Assembly: GCA_029224185.1 (NCBI GenBank) | Contig: CM055198.1 | Location: 8,063,124 to 8,127,123, forward strand | From: Karalla daura | Lineage: Eukaryota; Chordata; Actinopteri; Chaetodontiformes; Leiognathidae | DNA length: 64,000 nt | Direction of reading: 5' to 3' | Part shown: in pieces, positions 26,801-40,900 of the stretch | How the letters are laid out: each line of letters opens with the position of its first letter | Numbering within the stretch: the first letter of the stretch is position 1 | The notes under the pieces: generated by a model | The model's input: the letters and a program-made list of their open reading frames with translations, nothing else | Told to the model about the DNA's origin: nothing | Databases searched by the model: none | Made by a program: the position numbers and the translations under genes

Positions 26801-29016
26801 CTGAGTCCTATCAGTCACGTACTGTCAGACTTTGCTTTCTAATCTCCCCCTCTCCATAAAAAAAAGAAAAAAAACCTTTTATGGCTCCGTTATATGCTTG
26901 GCATTTAATTAATGTTTCAGTCATGTGTGCAAGGGAGCAGTGACAGTGAGCCAAGACAACACTGGATCTTTGCAATCAGCTGTCACAGAGCTATCACCGA
27001 GCCTCGAGTTTAGTTGGTTCTCGTTAATGACAAACGGGAGAGCTGTTCAAGAGTCCCGGCTCACAGCGCGTTTTCGCATTCTCCCCACCTCATTTGCATA
27101 CCATGCAGTAGCTCTATTATTAGCATAAGAATAAACTAATGCAATCCTCCTGACCTTGTTTCCAAATGCTGATAAAGGAGCAGGAGGTGACCACGCTCAC
27201 GCAAAGCTTCTCTCGCGCTCGCCTAGATCAGCAAACTCTGTTGTCTGATCTCCCAGTGCTGACCTGAGATTCCTCTACCTCTGCTTCCCCTCAGCATATT
27301 AATGAGGACCAGATGAAAGGGAGCCCAGCAAGAATTAACGCTTCATTTCAAACTCACATGCACAATAGGATCTAGTGAGTGGGAACTGCTTTTGAAACTG
27401 CACATTTATGGGTCCGGTCCACCAGTCATTAACCTGGTCTACTCAGAGTCCAGACTTTGCTGTTCCCACATAGGTCTGATTCAGTCCTTACTCAGTGTAA
27501 ATGTGTGGCTCTGATGGTCGTGTCAGCTGATAATTTGTACAACAGTCTCTGTGTCTTTTAGTCAATAACCTTTCACGATACAAAGGCGTTAGTAACAGTA
27601 GAAAGATCAAAATGCCACCCCCATGCAGTGATTAAAGATGAGCATGTTTGTGACAAAGAACGCGAGTGGGATGTTAATGATGGATGACCAGTCTCAATGT
27701 GTTGCTCCAACTGGCCTCTATGATTCTACAAGTAATACTTAACCGTTTGTGGAGCAATCTAAACTCAGTTTATTACTGTTGTAATCCTTATGTCGTTAGT
27801 CCTGGTTGGTTACACCCCTCCTCACAGCGTTAGTGTTAGGATAGTACAGCAGCTTTCTCAGAAATAGTCGAAGAGCAAATTATTAAATAGCAAACGGTCA
27901 AAAAGTGATTACCAACCGTGATCCAGTATCAAAGCTTTGGCCAACCTTGTTTTCTACACGGCAGATGTCTGTGATGCATTTTTGATGAACAATTAGGTGA
28001 GCCCTAACCTCTATGACAGACACAGTGCACACGCTGTGACAACCTCAAAACAAATGCCACTGCCCATATTACCTGATGATTCCTTTAAATGCAAAGGAGC
28101 TGCAGCACAAAATGTTCAGTTTCTGCATTCACACATATGGTTAGCAATGTTAACAGTAAGTAAACTATAAATCCTTCTGCTTTATAAATCCTTTCATTTA
28201 TTGTGTGGAAAGGAAATATTTATATCAAATGCAGGTATGGTGATTTCTACCACCAACAATGAGAAATAGTGTATAAATAGAACAATCTCTGACAAAATGC
28301 TGACTGTGAATAGTATCAGATAAAAAAGGATTTGATTTGATTAAAATCTTAAACGTAAGAACCATTAAGTAAATGCACTAGCCATGGCTGAGATCAGACC
28401 AGTAGTTTAAATTGATAATTTTAAAAGCACTGTTACTGGAACTGAGGTAAAGTGATAACAAAATAAGTTGCTTTCCCTTAAGAGTGAGCAACATAAAATA
28501 CTGTATGTGCTCTTTCCGGGCACTACACTCTAATTTATGTCTGTCATAAAAGAGCCCTTTTATATTTATTGTCATTAAATGTACAAAACAGTATCCCAAA
28601 TTACATTTTCTCTCGTTTCATCTCTGCGCAGTTTGACAGCATAAATCTAGCCTATAACAACCTTGCTTCCAATCATGGTGCTTTTTCAGGGGAATATGGC
28701 AGCTGCCTGCAGCCTTTGATTTCATCTTGCCCCAGATCTGCATTGTAATGAGCGCTCAGGTCAATCAATAATTCACTGCAGTTTCAGTTACGAGAAGGAA
28801 GGGGAAAAAATGAAGAAAAACAAAAAAAAAACAAACAGATCAGCTCATGGGTAAAACAGGAAAAGGACTTTGATCAGTGCCATCTGCAGGCACATAGCAC
28901 CGTTGTGTAGCTTTCTTCTCTGTTGTATTTGTCAGAGCTGAGAGAGGGCAAAATGGGGTGAACAAATGTATACAGTATCTGAGCGTTCGAGGGGGGGCGT
29001 CTTTCAAAGACTGACA

Positions 29017-29064
<48 letters not shown>

Positions 29065-29998
29065 TAGGTGTGTGTGTGTGTTCTCCATGTAGAATGGGGA
29101 AATCACAGCTGCGATGACTGATGGCGGTGCTCATTGTTATTTAGAGAGTCATGCTGAGACTTGTGTTGAGTGCTTTGGCCTCAAACCACTCTCTCTAGTG
29201 CTAGTTTGTGTACAAGCACAGGGCAAATTCATCCCTGACTGTAAAATCCTTACCTTCTCTGAATTAAATGTGACTTTTATTTTCTGAAGAAAATAACATA
29301 CAAATACAGAAATTTGTATACAAATAAACAAAAGCGTATTGCCATCATTTGAGAGCTGTCTGTGTGATGAGGCTTGGTCCAAGCCAGTCAAGTTCTTGTC
29401 GGTTCTACTGTGTTGTGAGAGGCAGTGTACCGTACAATTGTCTGTGTGCAAAAGGCATAAAACTGTGAAGTTGTTACAGGCGAGAACAGCTTCATTCTGC
29501 ATTTAGATAACAAACGTGGAAGTCTATTTTTTTGCCAAAAGATGAGTTATTCTTCATTTAATATTAAAGCTTTGTTGTAGACTTTAAACCTTGGGGCCCT
29601 CGAGACGAAAGTGCACTGCAGTCCAAGATGTCTTTCATGGAAAAGGATTATTAATACTTGACAAAGGAGAACTGATAAAATAACCAGCATGTGCTGCTGG
29701 TCATTTCAGTGATGCTCCCTCTAGTTCTGCTACCACAGTGCTTATGGAATTGTATTGTTCTGTCTGAAACAGACAATACTTGATACATTTATCCTATGTC
29801 CCCATGGCTTGGTAATATCCAAAATTATTTTACTACTTTGTTCATGTATGTTATCATGTTCTGCCAGGACATCCTCCTGTCTCATTGTCTCATGTCTTCA
29901 CTATATAGCACATTAAGTTATGGTAAATTATCGTGTTATGCTTCTTGCAAACGTGCAACCCATTCATTGTCATATGTTTATCATGTAGTTAATGGTCT

Positions 29999-30042
<44 letters not shown>

Positions 30043-33000
30043 ACCAACAGTGCCCCCAGAGGACCCGGTCATTAGTGGAGGCCCGGTGGTGAGCCTGAGG
30101 GCTGGCGACCCACTCAACCTGACCTGCCATGCTGACAACGCAAAGCCAGCAGCCTCAATCATCTGGATTCGCAATGGGGAGGTCCTCAACGGGGCCATGT
30201 ACTCCAAGGTAAGCATAGAGGTGCGTGTCATAACAGATCTGTGAACTGGCTGAGGACAAGATCAGGGTGGGATGATGACTCAGGGTTCCTTTGTGACTGC
30301 CATAAACTTGATCTCACATTGGAAATTCCATTTGTGTATGTCTTGCTTTGTTGTAAATGGTTGCTGCAAAAGTGCTACATCCGTGAGTTGTTTCAGAATG
30401 ATTGCCTGAGTCATTGGTGGGCGTTTGCCTCGGCGTCCAGACTACTGTTTGAAATGAAATCCCTTGAAAATCTAGGTTGTGTTGTGTTTCAAAAAGATGG
30501 CTGCCCCCCGCTATACAAATCAACTCAGACAAGCAGATGGCGGGAGCACAGAACTGTCAGTGACTTTACGTTTCTCTCAGCTGTTTTGATCTCCTCCTTC
30601 ATTGGCATTTGTCTCTCTTCATCTTCCCAACCTGTTCTAAAATCTGCTTTCCAGCTTTCTGGGCTGAATCTGCCTGAATGACTTCACAGCTAAATTTGAA
30701 TCTCGCTGACAGATCTGCGTTTGACGCTGAGTTATGCACCAGCCGCTGTTCACCCGGACTTGTGGCATGATCACCTGACCCCATAGACTTTTGACTGGCA
30801 TTGACCCTGAAGGCTAAGCATGCAATCAACACTGTCATGTTCTATTTCCATTTAAACAAAGGACATAAAGGGACGAGCCACTTTAGAGCACTAACATCTC
30901 CCCCGCCTCCTCTCACTCCCCGTGCTGCCTCATCCCATTATCGGCTTTTTTCAAAGAGCAGATAAATGCCATTGATTGGGCTGGGGTACGGCACTAGGCA
31001 GATTTGAATAAAGTGATTGCTGGAGGTGCCGCTTGCTAATGGTGGGCGGAGAGAGTGTTTCCTGCTTTCACTTATTCTCAGAGCAAAGCCATAGTATATG
31101 AGGCCATTCTGCGCTGGTGGCTGATGGATGCCCCACGTGCCTGTGCGGAGCCTAAGCACAACCCTCTTTCCCTCTTATCTCTATTGCCTACCATTAAAAA
31201 GCAATGGCTTCGATTAAAAGAAGATGACTGTTTTTTTGGGGTCTGAGGAGCAGTGAGGGGACACTTTGTAAGCATAATCATCTGCTCTGATGGTCTCCTC
31301 ACATCCAGCAGATGAAGAAGGCTAATGTGAGCAGATGTGGCAGAAGATTTGCAGGAATGGCTTCCCTGATGGTGTCATATCTAATGGTAGTTCTGACCCA
31401 GAGATAATTTCCAGCCAAGGCCTCCCCAACCTCATCTCTGTGACCTCTTAGAAAAGTATTTACTGGAACAGTGGTTAAAGAGAAACTGTATGATTAAAGC
31501 TATCACTTAGGAAAACTGTGGGCTAGTTCCAAAACATTCAGTCAGACAGTCGGTGAAATGAAGCAAGGCTCATTATTTGCCAGGGAAAGAAAAAAATTTT
31601 TGGAGGAGGCACCCGGAATAATTGTGTCATGAGTTTGTCACAGCAAGATGAACAGTTCAAATATGAAGACTACCTGTGAAAATATGGGCCGAGGAAATCA
31701 ATGAATACTGCTGCTCTTCCCTCAACACTCGTCTGCTCCAGTGGAGCCGCTCAGTGGCAAACAGCAAAGAGCTGTTTTGTAATGTGCAGCCTCCAGGTCT
31801 GAGCTGTGGTTCGGAGGTGTGCGCACTTACTCTGTGATACTTTTGCACCGAAATGGTACAACAAATCATTAAAAAAAAAGCATGATGCATTCCTCTCTCC
31901 TGTGTGTTATGTGTATTTTATTTATTTTTTTAAGGAATGGTGGCAAACGGAGAGGTGAGCAAGAGGACTGACAGTGTCTCAGGGAGGTTTAAAAGGGAAT
32001 CGTGATGGCATTATGAGCTGCTCTGGCTGGCAAGAGCAGAAAAGTGTTGTTTCTTTATTGTGCGCCCTCTCAGCATTGCAGTAAAAGTGTGTTGCAGTTT
32101 AATTGGTAAGGTGAAATTGCTAAAGTTTGCATGTAGCTGTACGGCTGATGGAAATCATTTTCAGGCGAAAAAATAATGATCCCTCTTCCATTCATCTTTT
32201 TTTCTCAATTTTCTGCGTCCTTATGCTTCAAAGGTTCAAAGCCTCTGCTGAAAGTTTCTTTTTTTTCCCCATCCCATACTTCATTTTATTTCTGTGTGTA
32301 TAATTATAAATACTTTATTGCATTTTAATCACCGCGCTCAGTCAGTATCAGGAAAGGAAAAAAATGCTCACAAACACAGAAAACAGTGAAATGTTAGTGG
32401 ACATTAAAAATGTCAACCTTTACAGTATGGTTTAGTTTTGTGAGCAGTTGAGGATAATTTTAAGTCAAAGCACTCTTTGTTTCCAGCATTCATTTATTAT
32501 TTATCATAGCCCATTCTCAAGATCTCAAAAGATTCTGGCAGGCCAATTAACCTCTGTTTTCATTCTAAAAATCAAAAATGACCTTAAATATGCATCACTT
32601 TAATTAACTTCTTTAGCCAACTTTTAAAATTGTATTTTCTCAGCATGAGCAGTGTATTAGGTTAAACAAAAGGACATTTTTTAACCTCAATGACCACATA
32701 GTAAAGGGGATATTTTCACAGCTGCACAAGTATATGGTACGGCGTGAAAGCAATCTGTTTTAGTGAAAGAGCCCTTGTGTGGTTCAAAATTAAAAATGGC
32801 TGACTGAATACAACTCAGAGATACATTTTATATCAAATCAAAGGCATGTTGGATAGCTCTGCAGAATATTAATGATGTATAATTTAGTAGCTTTTGCTTA
32901 CTTGGTAAATTCAGCACCATCCCCCAGGGTTTCTTTCCTCTTCTACTGACCCAATCAAGGTTTTTCCCCACATGCCTGCGGGTCTCAGTGGGTCATTCTC

Positions 33001-34947
33001 ATTTCTCACTAAATGTCCTAGGTTTGCATTTTAGATGACTTGAGTTTGACAGAAATACTCATTAGAGTTTAATGTTTTATGTTAAAAAAACTGTTTACAG
33101 AATGAAATACCTGTACCTATAGGAAGAGCATTTGAGCTAAATTCATGTTTTGTTGTTGTTTTCATTTTGCATTCTTACATTCATGTATCCATCTTTGAGA
33201 CTAACCAGTGTTCTGACCCCAAACATAATATGATAATGACTAACATTTGGTGCTTTAAATTACACTTTATGCTCAAACTGCAGATTTGCAGCTGTTGAAG
33301 CCACTGGCTGTTATTCTCGCTGTTGTGGATCACCCCAGTGGTTTCATCAAATACACTGATGTTTCATGTAATTTGCAACACAGTTTAAAAGTAAACACAG
33401 AAAAGGTTTAGGTCTTTCTCCGAATTAGTGATGCTGGCAGCAATTCAAGATTTATTCAGTAGATAATCCAATTGGTTGATCCGTTTTTGCAATTAGTCCA
33501 TAATCCAGACTACAAGGCCATTTAAGGCACAGCTGGTCCAATGACTGGCTACTGCAAAGCTTGGCTTGACAGTTGTAGCTAAGTTTGGTTAACTGAAAGT
33601 CAGTAAAACATAATAAAATAATTCAAAATATGGTAGGAAGGCATAGAGATTATGTTAACAAGCCAAGGCAAAGAAAGACTAAAAGGTAGAGGATACAGAA
33701 CATGAATTAAACAGGTTGCCAAATATAGAGGACCCCTGATGCACAGCTTCTGACACGGCCTGTTAACACATTAATCAACTTGATAAGCAGCACAATGCCT
33801 TGTTGCTCCATGGTTCTTTGTCTTTTACCCTCTAGTGGTCAGAAATCAACCTACCGAGCTTCCAGTACACATGGAAAAAAAGCGAGCTTTCATTTGAGCT
33901 GTTTTTTTTTGCCACTCCTCTCAGAGTGTGGTTAAAAGTATTCTTCACATAGGCTTCGGGCAAAGATATGAAAATTTATCAATTTGTAATGTGGCATGGT
34001 GTTGAATTCAATGCAGCAGCCAGCTAACCCCCTTTCTAAGATTAATGACTTCAGACAGGTCCAGAGCGACGAGGGAAACAATCCTGATTGTGTCAGGAAG
34101 GATATTACATTGACATATCCCGCTTCTGACAGCTAATGTGTTCTGCTTTAGAAGTGACTCACGCACAGCTATGAATTTCATCACATGGCTCACATACAAA
34201 TGGACTCCACAAAAACATGTATAAAGTCCATAATGTCGCTATACTTGCTTATTAGTACACAGGAAAACATGTTTCCCCAAAAATCTAAATACTCTTTTGC
34301 TACAGTATGTGACTTTAGAGGGACACTAGAGAAATATAACCGTAAAGCTGAAGATGATAATGCTATGGAAATGATTAAAATATCTTTGTCTCTAATTTTA
34401 CAAGTGCATGTGACATCTTAATTATATTTTTCAGAATACGGTGTGATTGTGAGAGAAGGCAAGCCCATACTTAGGAGCTTTATTAAAAAGAAAGCCTTGT
34501 ATTAAAGTGCAGAATTGAGGGTATAATTACAGTACTAGTGGTTTATACATTGACAATGAACAGTGTGACTTAGCTACTGATTAACAGGTAGGGATTATAC
34601 AGTAGAGGCCAAAATATGGCATGTTTGCTGTGTGGGTCAGTCATGATCCAGCTTTCCATTTATTTTCATTTTCAGATCCAGCCTGCTCTAAATGTCTAAG
34701 TACACCCACATCGCAGAGGTGCATTGGTTTCCAGAATTAAAGCTTGCATGATTTTTTTATTTTATTTTCTGGCATGCTATAGGAATCCAGATCAGGTAAA
34801 TATCGGTGAAGCAATTCATACATTCGTGAGGCAAATCTAAAGTTAGCAGCGCAGTCAAAGAAGGGTCAACTCTGTTTCTATCCTAGGATAATGTTTGATA
34901 CGTTTCACAATAGCAGGGTCTTATTTTCCTCAAAACACACGCACAGA

Positions 34948-34994
<47 letters not shown>

Positions 34995-37900
34995 ATACAC
35001 ACAAAACACCAGTGAGGCTCCTTTAAAGAGATGGCAGGGAAATGCATCTTGACTTTGTGGTTGACCACACTGTGCCCTGTTGCCCACGCAATTTGTTCTA
35101 GTCAGTGACTTTGTTCTGCCCCGCATTGGTTAACATAGACTCCCAGAGCCCTCCCCTGAGCGTTTTAGGGAGAGTGAGAGCTACTGAGCGCTACCAACCG
35201 ATTCCAGATGGCTTCCACAATGTAGGGCTCAGAGGATGAGCTCTGAAAAGAAGATTGATTTCCTTTGTGGAGTATGACAAGCCATGCACTAGAGCGCAGC
35301 TCTCCAGACACACAAAAGAGGCTCAAAAAACATATTTCTACTTTTTTCCCCATCTTTTTCTCTTTTTTTATATCAATCAGCTTTGCAGTAAAACTACAGG
35401 ACAGTGTGTTCTGATGGTTTGCCTCCGGTCCCCCAGGGTATAAGATGTGTGCAACCATGAACTATTTTATTTATTTATTTATGTTTTAACGATTTTACAC
35501 CTTCTCAGTCAAAGCTTGTCTGGGGAACTGTGTTTCACCTGAACTTTTTGTTTGTGCATCATTTAAATTGTTAAGAATCCTTGAATTTGAGCTGCTATCG
35601 ATATAATCTGCTATTTTTTTACTCTAAATTTGAGATGTAAAACATCAAACTAACCAACCAATTTCAAATTAGTTTGAGACTGTGTCTACTGATTTTAAAA
35701 CTGTGGACAAACAAATTCAAGGCTCCAGCTTGATTTGTCAGACAGATCAGCCCCACCTGGTGCAACTTCTGAGGCCTATTTCAGCCACATTTCACCCACA
35801 CTAGTGGATGCAACGTAACTCAACCTTACTCTGCCCTGCTCCTTTTCTTTGCAGACCTTGCTCCGGGATGGAAGGAGAGAGAGCACTGTGAGCACGCTCT
35901 ACCTGTCACCGTCCAACATTGAGACGGGTCAGCAGATCATCTGTAAGGCCTCCAACAAAGCAGTCCCCAACGGCAAGGAGACCAGTGTCACGATCGACAT
36001 CCAGCGTAAGGATCCAACCTCTCTGTCTCTCTCCATATTGCACCTCTCTCTGTCTTCTTTCTTTCTTTTTTTATTTATTTTTTATCAAGAGTAAGGGTTG
36101 GGGGGGGTATATGTATCTGTATATGACATGCATTACTCACCTTCTGAGGTATTCCTCACAAACGTGTCACTGTCAGGCAGGCATACCTGACTAACAGTCT
36201 GTAAACATCTAGGATTCATTTTAGGCTCTGATGGATATTTATAATTGGTTTTCATTTTGTCTTCACACCATAGAGGTGGGTGGATAGTATGATGATGCAT
36301 CAATTTTTTTTTCGTAGTGATGACATATCAAAGGAGCTGTCCATCTGAAATGAATGGGATTGTCTTTTTTGGTACAGCTACCTGCCTGCTGTGGAGCTAC
36401 GCATACTGTCTCCACCTCTTTTATTTCCTTTCTCATTCCATCAATCTTTTTGATGAGTGCATGCACAATTCTCCTCTAAAATAGGAAAAGTAAGCCCAGC
36501 GTGTAAAACACATTCTGCCCCAATTGTCAGGAAATCTTTTTTCGATCAAGAACCATTCATAGTAAGAGACGGGCGTTGAACAAAGAGATTCTGCATCACT
36601 CACAGCCCCTTCAATGCCATTAAGTATGACTAATAAAGCAGAAAATGCTATTTAGAGAGCCAGCATGACTGACGGCTCCATTCTTTTCATAATGTACACC
36701 AGAAGAGGCAGCCATGGCATGAGTGGCCACAGTGTGATCAGGCCAACTCAGGCGAGGGAGTAAAAATGATTAACAGTTGTTAGTGTTTGCAACCCTTGCA
36801 GTTTGTCCTTGTCGGTCTTTCTTTTCGTCTTTTTTTTGTCACGCAGACAGAGAGGGAAGCCTGCCCACATGTAAACTGATTTGTCACCATGTATAATGAT
36901 GCGCCTGTGATAAATGCTCACCATCATGGCATCATCCCCGCTTCTGAATGTATGATTTAACCCTGAAAAATGAGTGCAGCGGATTTCTAATTAGCATTCC
37001 AAAATGTGCTCTTTACACAATTAAAGCTCCTGACAACATTTTTCACAGTGTGAGATCAAACTGAGAGACAGCAGAGAGTAATTGTCGAGATTCAAATTGT
37101 CTCCCACAAGGCTTAGCCTCTTGTTTCGCTCCCTCCCTGTAGCTCTCCCGCCCTCCCCTTAGACTTGACAGGTAAAGTGTTCAGCACAGTTCAGCAGAGC
37201 CTGCGGAGTTTGCGTTGAGATCCACTTCTAAATTAAGCTGCTCCTGAAATGGAACATGCTGTAATTGAACTTTGATTCATTCGTGTTGGGTATCAATTTG
37301 CTTAATTTCATTGCTGCCTAATTCGATTACGTGGGTCTTGGCTCAAAAACACCATCAGAAAGACTGCAGGGCCTTTTTTTATTTCTTGCAGGTTTTTTAT
37401 TTAACTAAAAACATGTTTTGCTGTACATTTAAACGATAACACATACCAGCAAAACAAGTGACACGAGATGAATTCATGAAATATGGAGCAATACTACTAC
37501 TATATGTTTGTATTATGTTCAAATATAAAACAACAAAATAACACTCATAATAACATCAGCAATTGCTGCCTGGTTAATGTACGGAGTCAAGGTTTCTTTA
37601 GTGACGTTAATTCTTCATTTTATAGACTGCTTCATGAGTCACAGAGACCTTGTATTTACCCTAGACTATGTTTCAGCTCACACACAAAAAAAAACATCAT
37701 GTTTTGAGTTTTTGTAAGACTGTGACCGCTGCTGATGTTTTCTGTTCGCCTTGACGTTAAAGCTTAAATGCGACAGAAAATACTGCAAGTTAAGTGCTAA
37801 GTAAAATTTCTATGATTATGCCAGTTACATTAATTAGCAAGATTTTCTAACTATTTTTGAAAACCAGCAGTCTGGTTATGATTATGTATCTTTCAAAATA

Positions 37901-40900
37901 TATGTGCAGTTGATAATGGCTTTTTTCCATGATTAAATATTTATACAACTGTGATTTATATGAGACAGGGCTGCTACAGCAGAGATTAATCTTACATACA
38001 TATGTATATGTGTATATTCTTTTAATACATTCTAGTGCACACTCTAATGAATCCTGTGTATGTCTCCTATATGGATGAAATTTATCAAAATCATCATCAA
38101 AATGTATTTTAATACCTTTGTTATTAGAATATTTTGATATTGGTAATAATTGGTAATATGTAATTGGTAATCTGTAATTCTGTAAAGTATAAATGCACAA
38201 TGCACCACCAAAGGCGAGTCCTGATGGCAGACTCAACCAAATCAGACTGTTATGTCTAAGTGTGTCACCAGGCAAACAACCTGACATGGTAAACAAAGTT
38301 TTTTTGTAGATTTGTAGATAAGATTTTTTGTATCTTATAGCTGCAACAGCATGAAGATTTGAAGAGACATAGGAGTAGAGATATAGCATGGTAGCTCCAC
38401 AGCCAAACACTAGTATAACAATCATAGCGTCACTGCAACATTTAATCTGGTCGCAGTCTGTGTTAACATCACTGGTTCTCACCACTCAAAAATGAATGTG
38501 TTCATATTCTTCTTGCTCATTCTTTATTGATGACAATACAGCATTAAATGATGAATACTGATGTACTGAATTGTGAGACCCTGTGTTACCTCTCGTGCAG
38601 AAAAAATGTGTAGCTCCTTTTCTTCTGCTGACGACTTTCTTTGTGAGCATATTTCAGAGAAGTTGAAAGTCGTGACCCTCTCAGGCACTCTTCATCAGCT
38701 TGTGAAATAAATGTTTATACTTGACCGTTGTCCCCCTTGTATTTACATCAAGGCGCAATGGTCATGACTTTACACCAGCAGTTCGTAATTGTTCGCAGCT
38801 GTGAATTTTTCCAAAAGAAACTTGGGCAGACCAGCCTTGACACACAATAGACTCCAGTGTTCAGGTTCTCCAGTCTGCTCTTGCCCCCATCTCATTGTTT
38901 CATTGTCTTATTCTCATTGATACATGTTGCAGATATCAAATGCAGAACACTTGTGCTCATCTGAGATCTTACATGAGACTCATGCCTGAACTTCGTACAG
39001 AAAGCATAGAGCATTTTTAACCCGGGTAATGAAGTCGAAAGTGTGACCTAGCTGCGCTTGTTCCACCCTGTCAGAAACAAGAACTAAGAATGATTGTAAA
39101 GTAAAGTAAATATTTGTACTTCCTCTGTGAGCATCCATACTAGCCTTGATTTTAAGCACCATTTTGCCTCCCTTTTCATAGTAGAAGTCCAACAGCAGTG
39201 TGTCTTTGACATGCTTCTTTGACGCTCAGCTGTATTGACAGTGCAGAGATTAAATTGATATTGATGCTCTTTGCAAGACAGCAAATAAGGATATTTCCCC
39301 AAATGGTTTTGTATTCCCTGCAAGTGTTGATAACGTCCACCGAGCACTTGCACATTGTGAATAAGTGCCAGCAATTTCTGTTCTGTCTCTTTGTATATGC
39401 CAGTATTAAGTATTAAAAGTCTCATTTATTTTTCTAGCCAGAGCTATCTAATTGACTATGTGATAATATTAATGGCAACAAAAGTAATTAAAATCGTCTC
39501 AGTGTGTCTGCCCTCCTCAATGTTTTGTATTCCACTCACCTCTAAGCTTACTTGTCCTTTTTTCTCCCCGCTCCACCCTTAAAGCAATTTCAAATGAGAG
39601 TAATCTGAACACGACTCGGCACATTGCTTGACAGCTTAAACCGGCCTCCAGTCCAATGCATTTCACAACAGTATTTCGGTTTATCGTCTTCTTTTAATGC
39701 TCACGATTTACATCCACCTCAGCATTTTCATTTCCACTGAAGTTTGCACAGAGTTATCTGACCTAGGGTTAGACAAATTAGCATCTAAATACAGTATGTA
39801 CCAGTGATGTTGGCAAAATGAGGGGGATTTAAAACCAACAGAGGTGATTCAGAGCCCAGGATAGGCTGCTGACTTCAGTTGTCCATACCAGTCCATTAGC
39901 AAGCTGTAATTATTTGATAGCAGAGGGGTGGCTACCCCCTGATGCTGTTTTCTTCGGCAGTATGACTTAACTTGCATTATGCCCTTTGGACTTTAATCAG
40001 TAAACTCCCCTACCCCCCGGCATAGAGCCACTGCAGTGGAATATGATTCTGATGCCACAGTTTCATGTCCCGCTGAATCCTACTCATCACACAACTTAAA
40101 ATATTCCTCAAATATTTTCTAGTCCAGCTGGATGTCTGCAGAGCGTTGCCCCACATAGAAACACACGCTTTCAAACACGCAGTTGGAGATGAACGCGCCG
40201 GGGACGAGCAAAGCCAAGGTTCTCTGTGTGTTTGCATTGCAAACAAGCTGAGCCATGTGGGAGGAAAATGAATGCCATTTGTTGAGACTAATTAATAAAG
40301 AACATGCAGATGTGCAATTGGGGGGGATTTGTTTTTGGTAGCAGCTACATGCTCTCCCTGCTTAATCAAGCAGATAATGGCAAATTCATCTGAAGGCAGA
40401 TGACAGAAGATAAAATTTGAAAGTGAATCTGGAAGAGTGTAAAGATAATGGAGCAATAAAATGCTGTGAATTTCCTCTACATTAGAATTAAGTTCTAATG
40501 ATGCTGCAATATCAAACTGTCTCTTGTGATCTTATGTATTTGGCTCAGTGCAGACATAATGTCAGTCTCCCCTGGGCCTTTGAGCTCTACCTATCACTGT
40601 GCAGTCAGAATTGACTCATTTCTGCTACACTTCATTCAATCATTAGAAAAGACAGACTAAGAATTTGAACCACAGCTGTAACCAGACGTGCATTATAATC
40701 AAGGGTTTAAAACTGACTGAAAGGTGTAATTATGTGGAGTTTTATCATCAAATAAATTCAGATTTCCCAAACCCAGGTGTTTGCAGGTGGGATTTTGAAC
40801 AATGAACTAGCTCATGAGTGATTATGGGACTGGATAATGAGGAAGTGACACCCGGTGGCATGATGCCTATGAAGACTTTATATAGTAAATATAGAGAGAC

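Larger units (their letters stand above)
18679..30050 (+). other. kirrel3: kirrel3 intron between Ig1 and Ig2 (11372 bases, phase 1) with AC/GT repeats at opposite ends
   Basis: Bounded by GTGAGT and CAACAG. AC-rich repeats start 14 bases after the donor (18692-18727). Further AC tracts lie at 20670-20699, 20856-20881 and 23855-23896; GT tracts lie at 18896-18974, 24331-24376, 29019-29081 and 30004-30038, the last ending 12 bases before the exon. GA-rich sequence lies near 19634-19706 and a C-rich run at 19862-19878. No coding sequence was recognised. The remaining sequence looks unique. Confidence 0.9.

Noticed and set aside
30241..30681. 146-codon ORF just after the Ig2 exon as an extended or alternative exon
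   Set aside because: The kirrel3 frame stops at about 30241, the donor at 30209 is strong, and the ORF has no Kirrel similarity.
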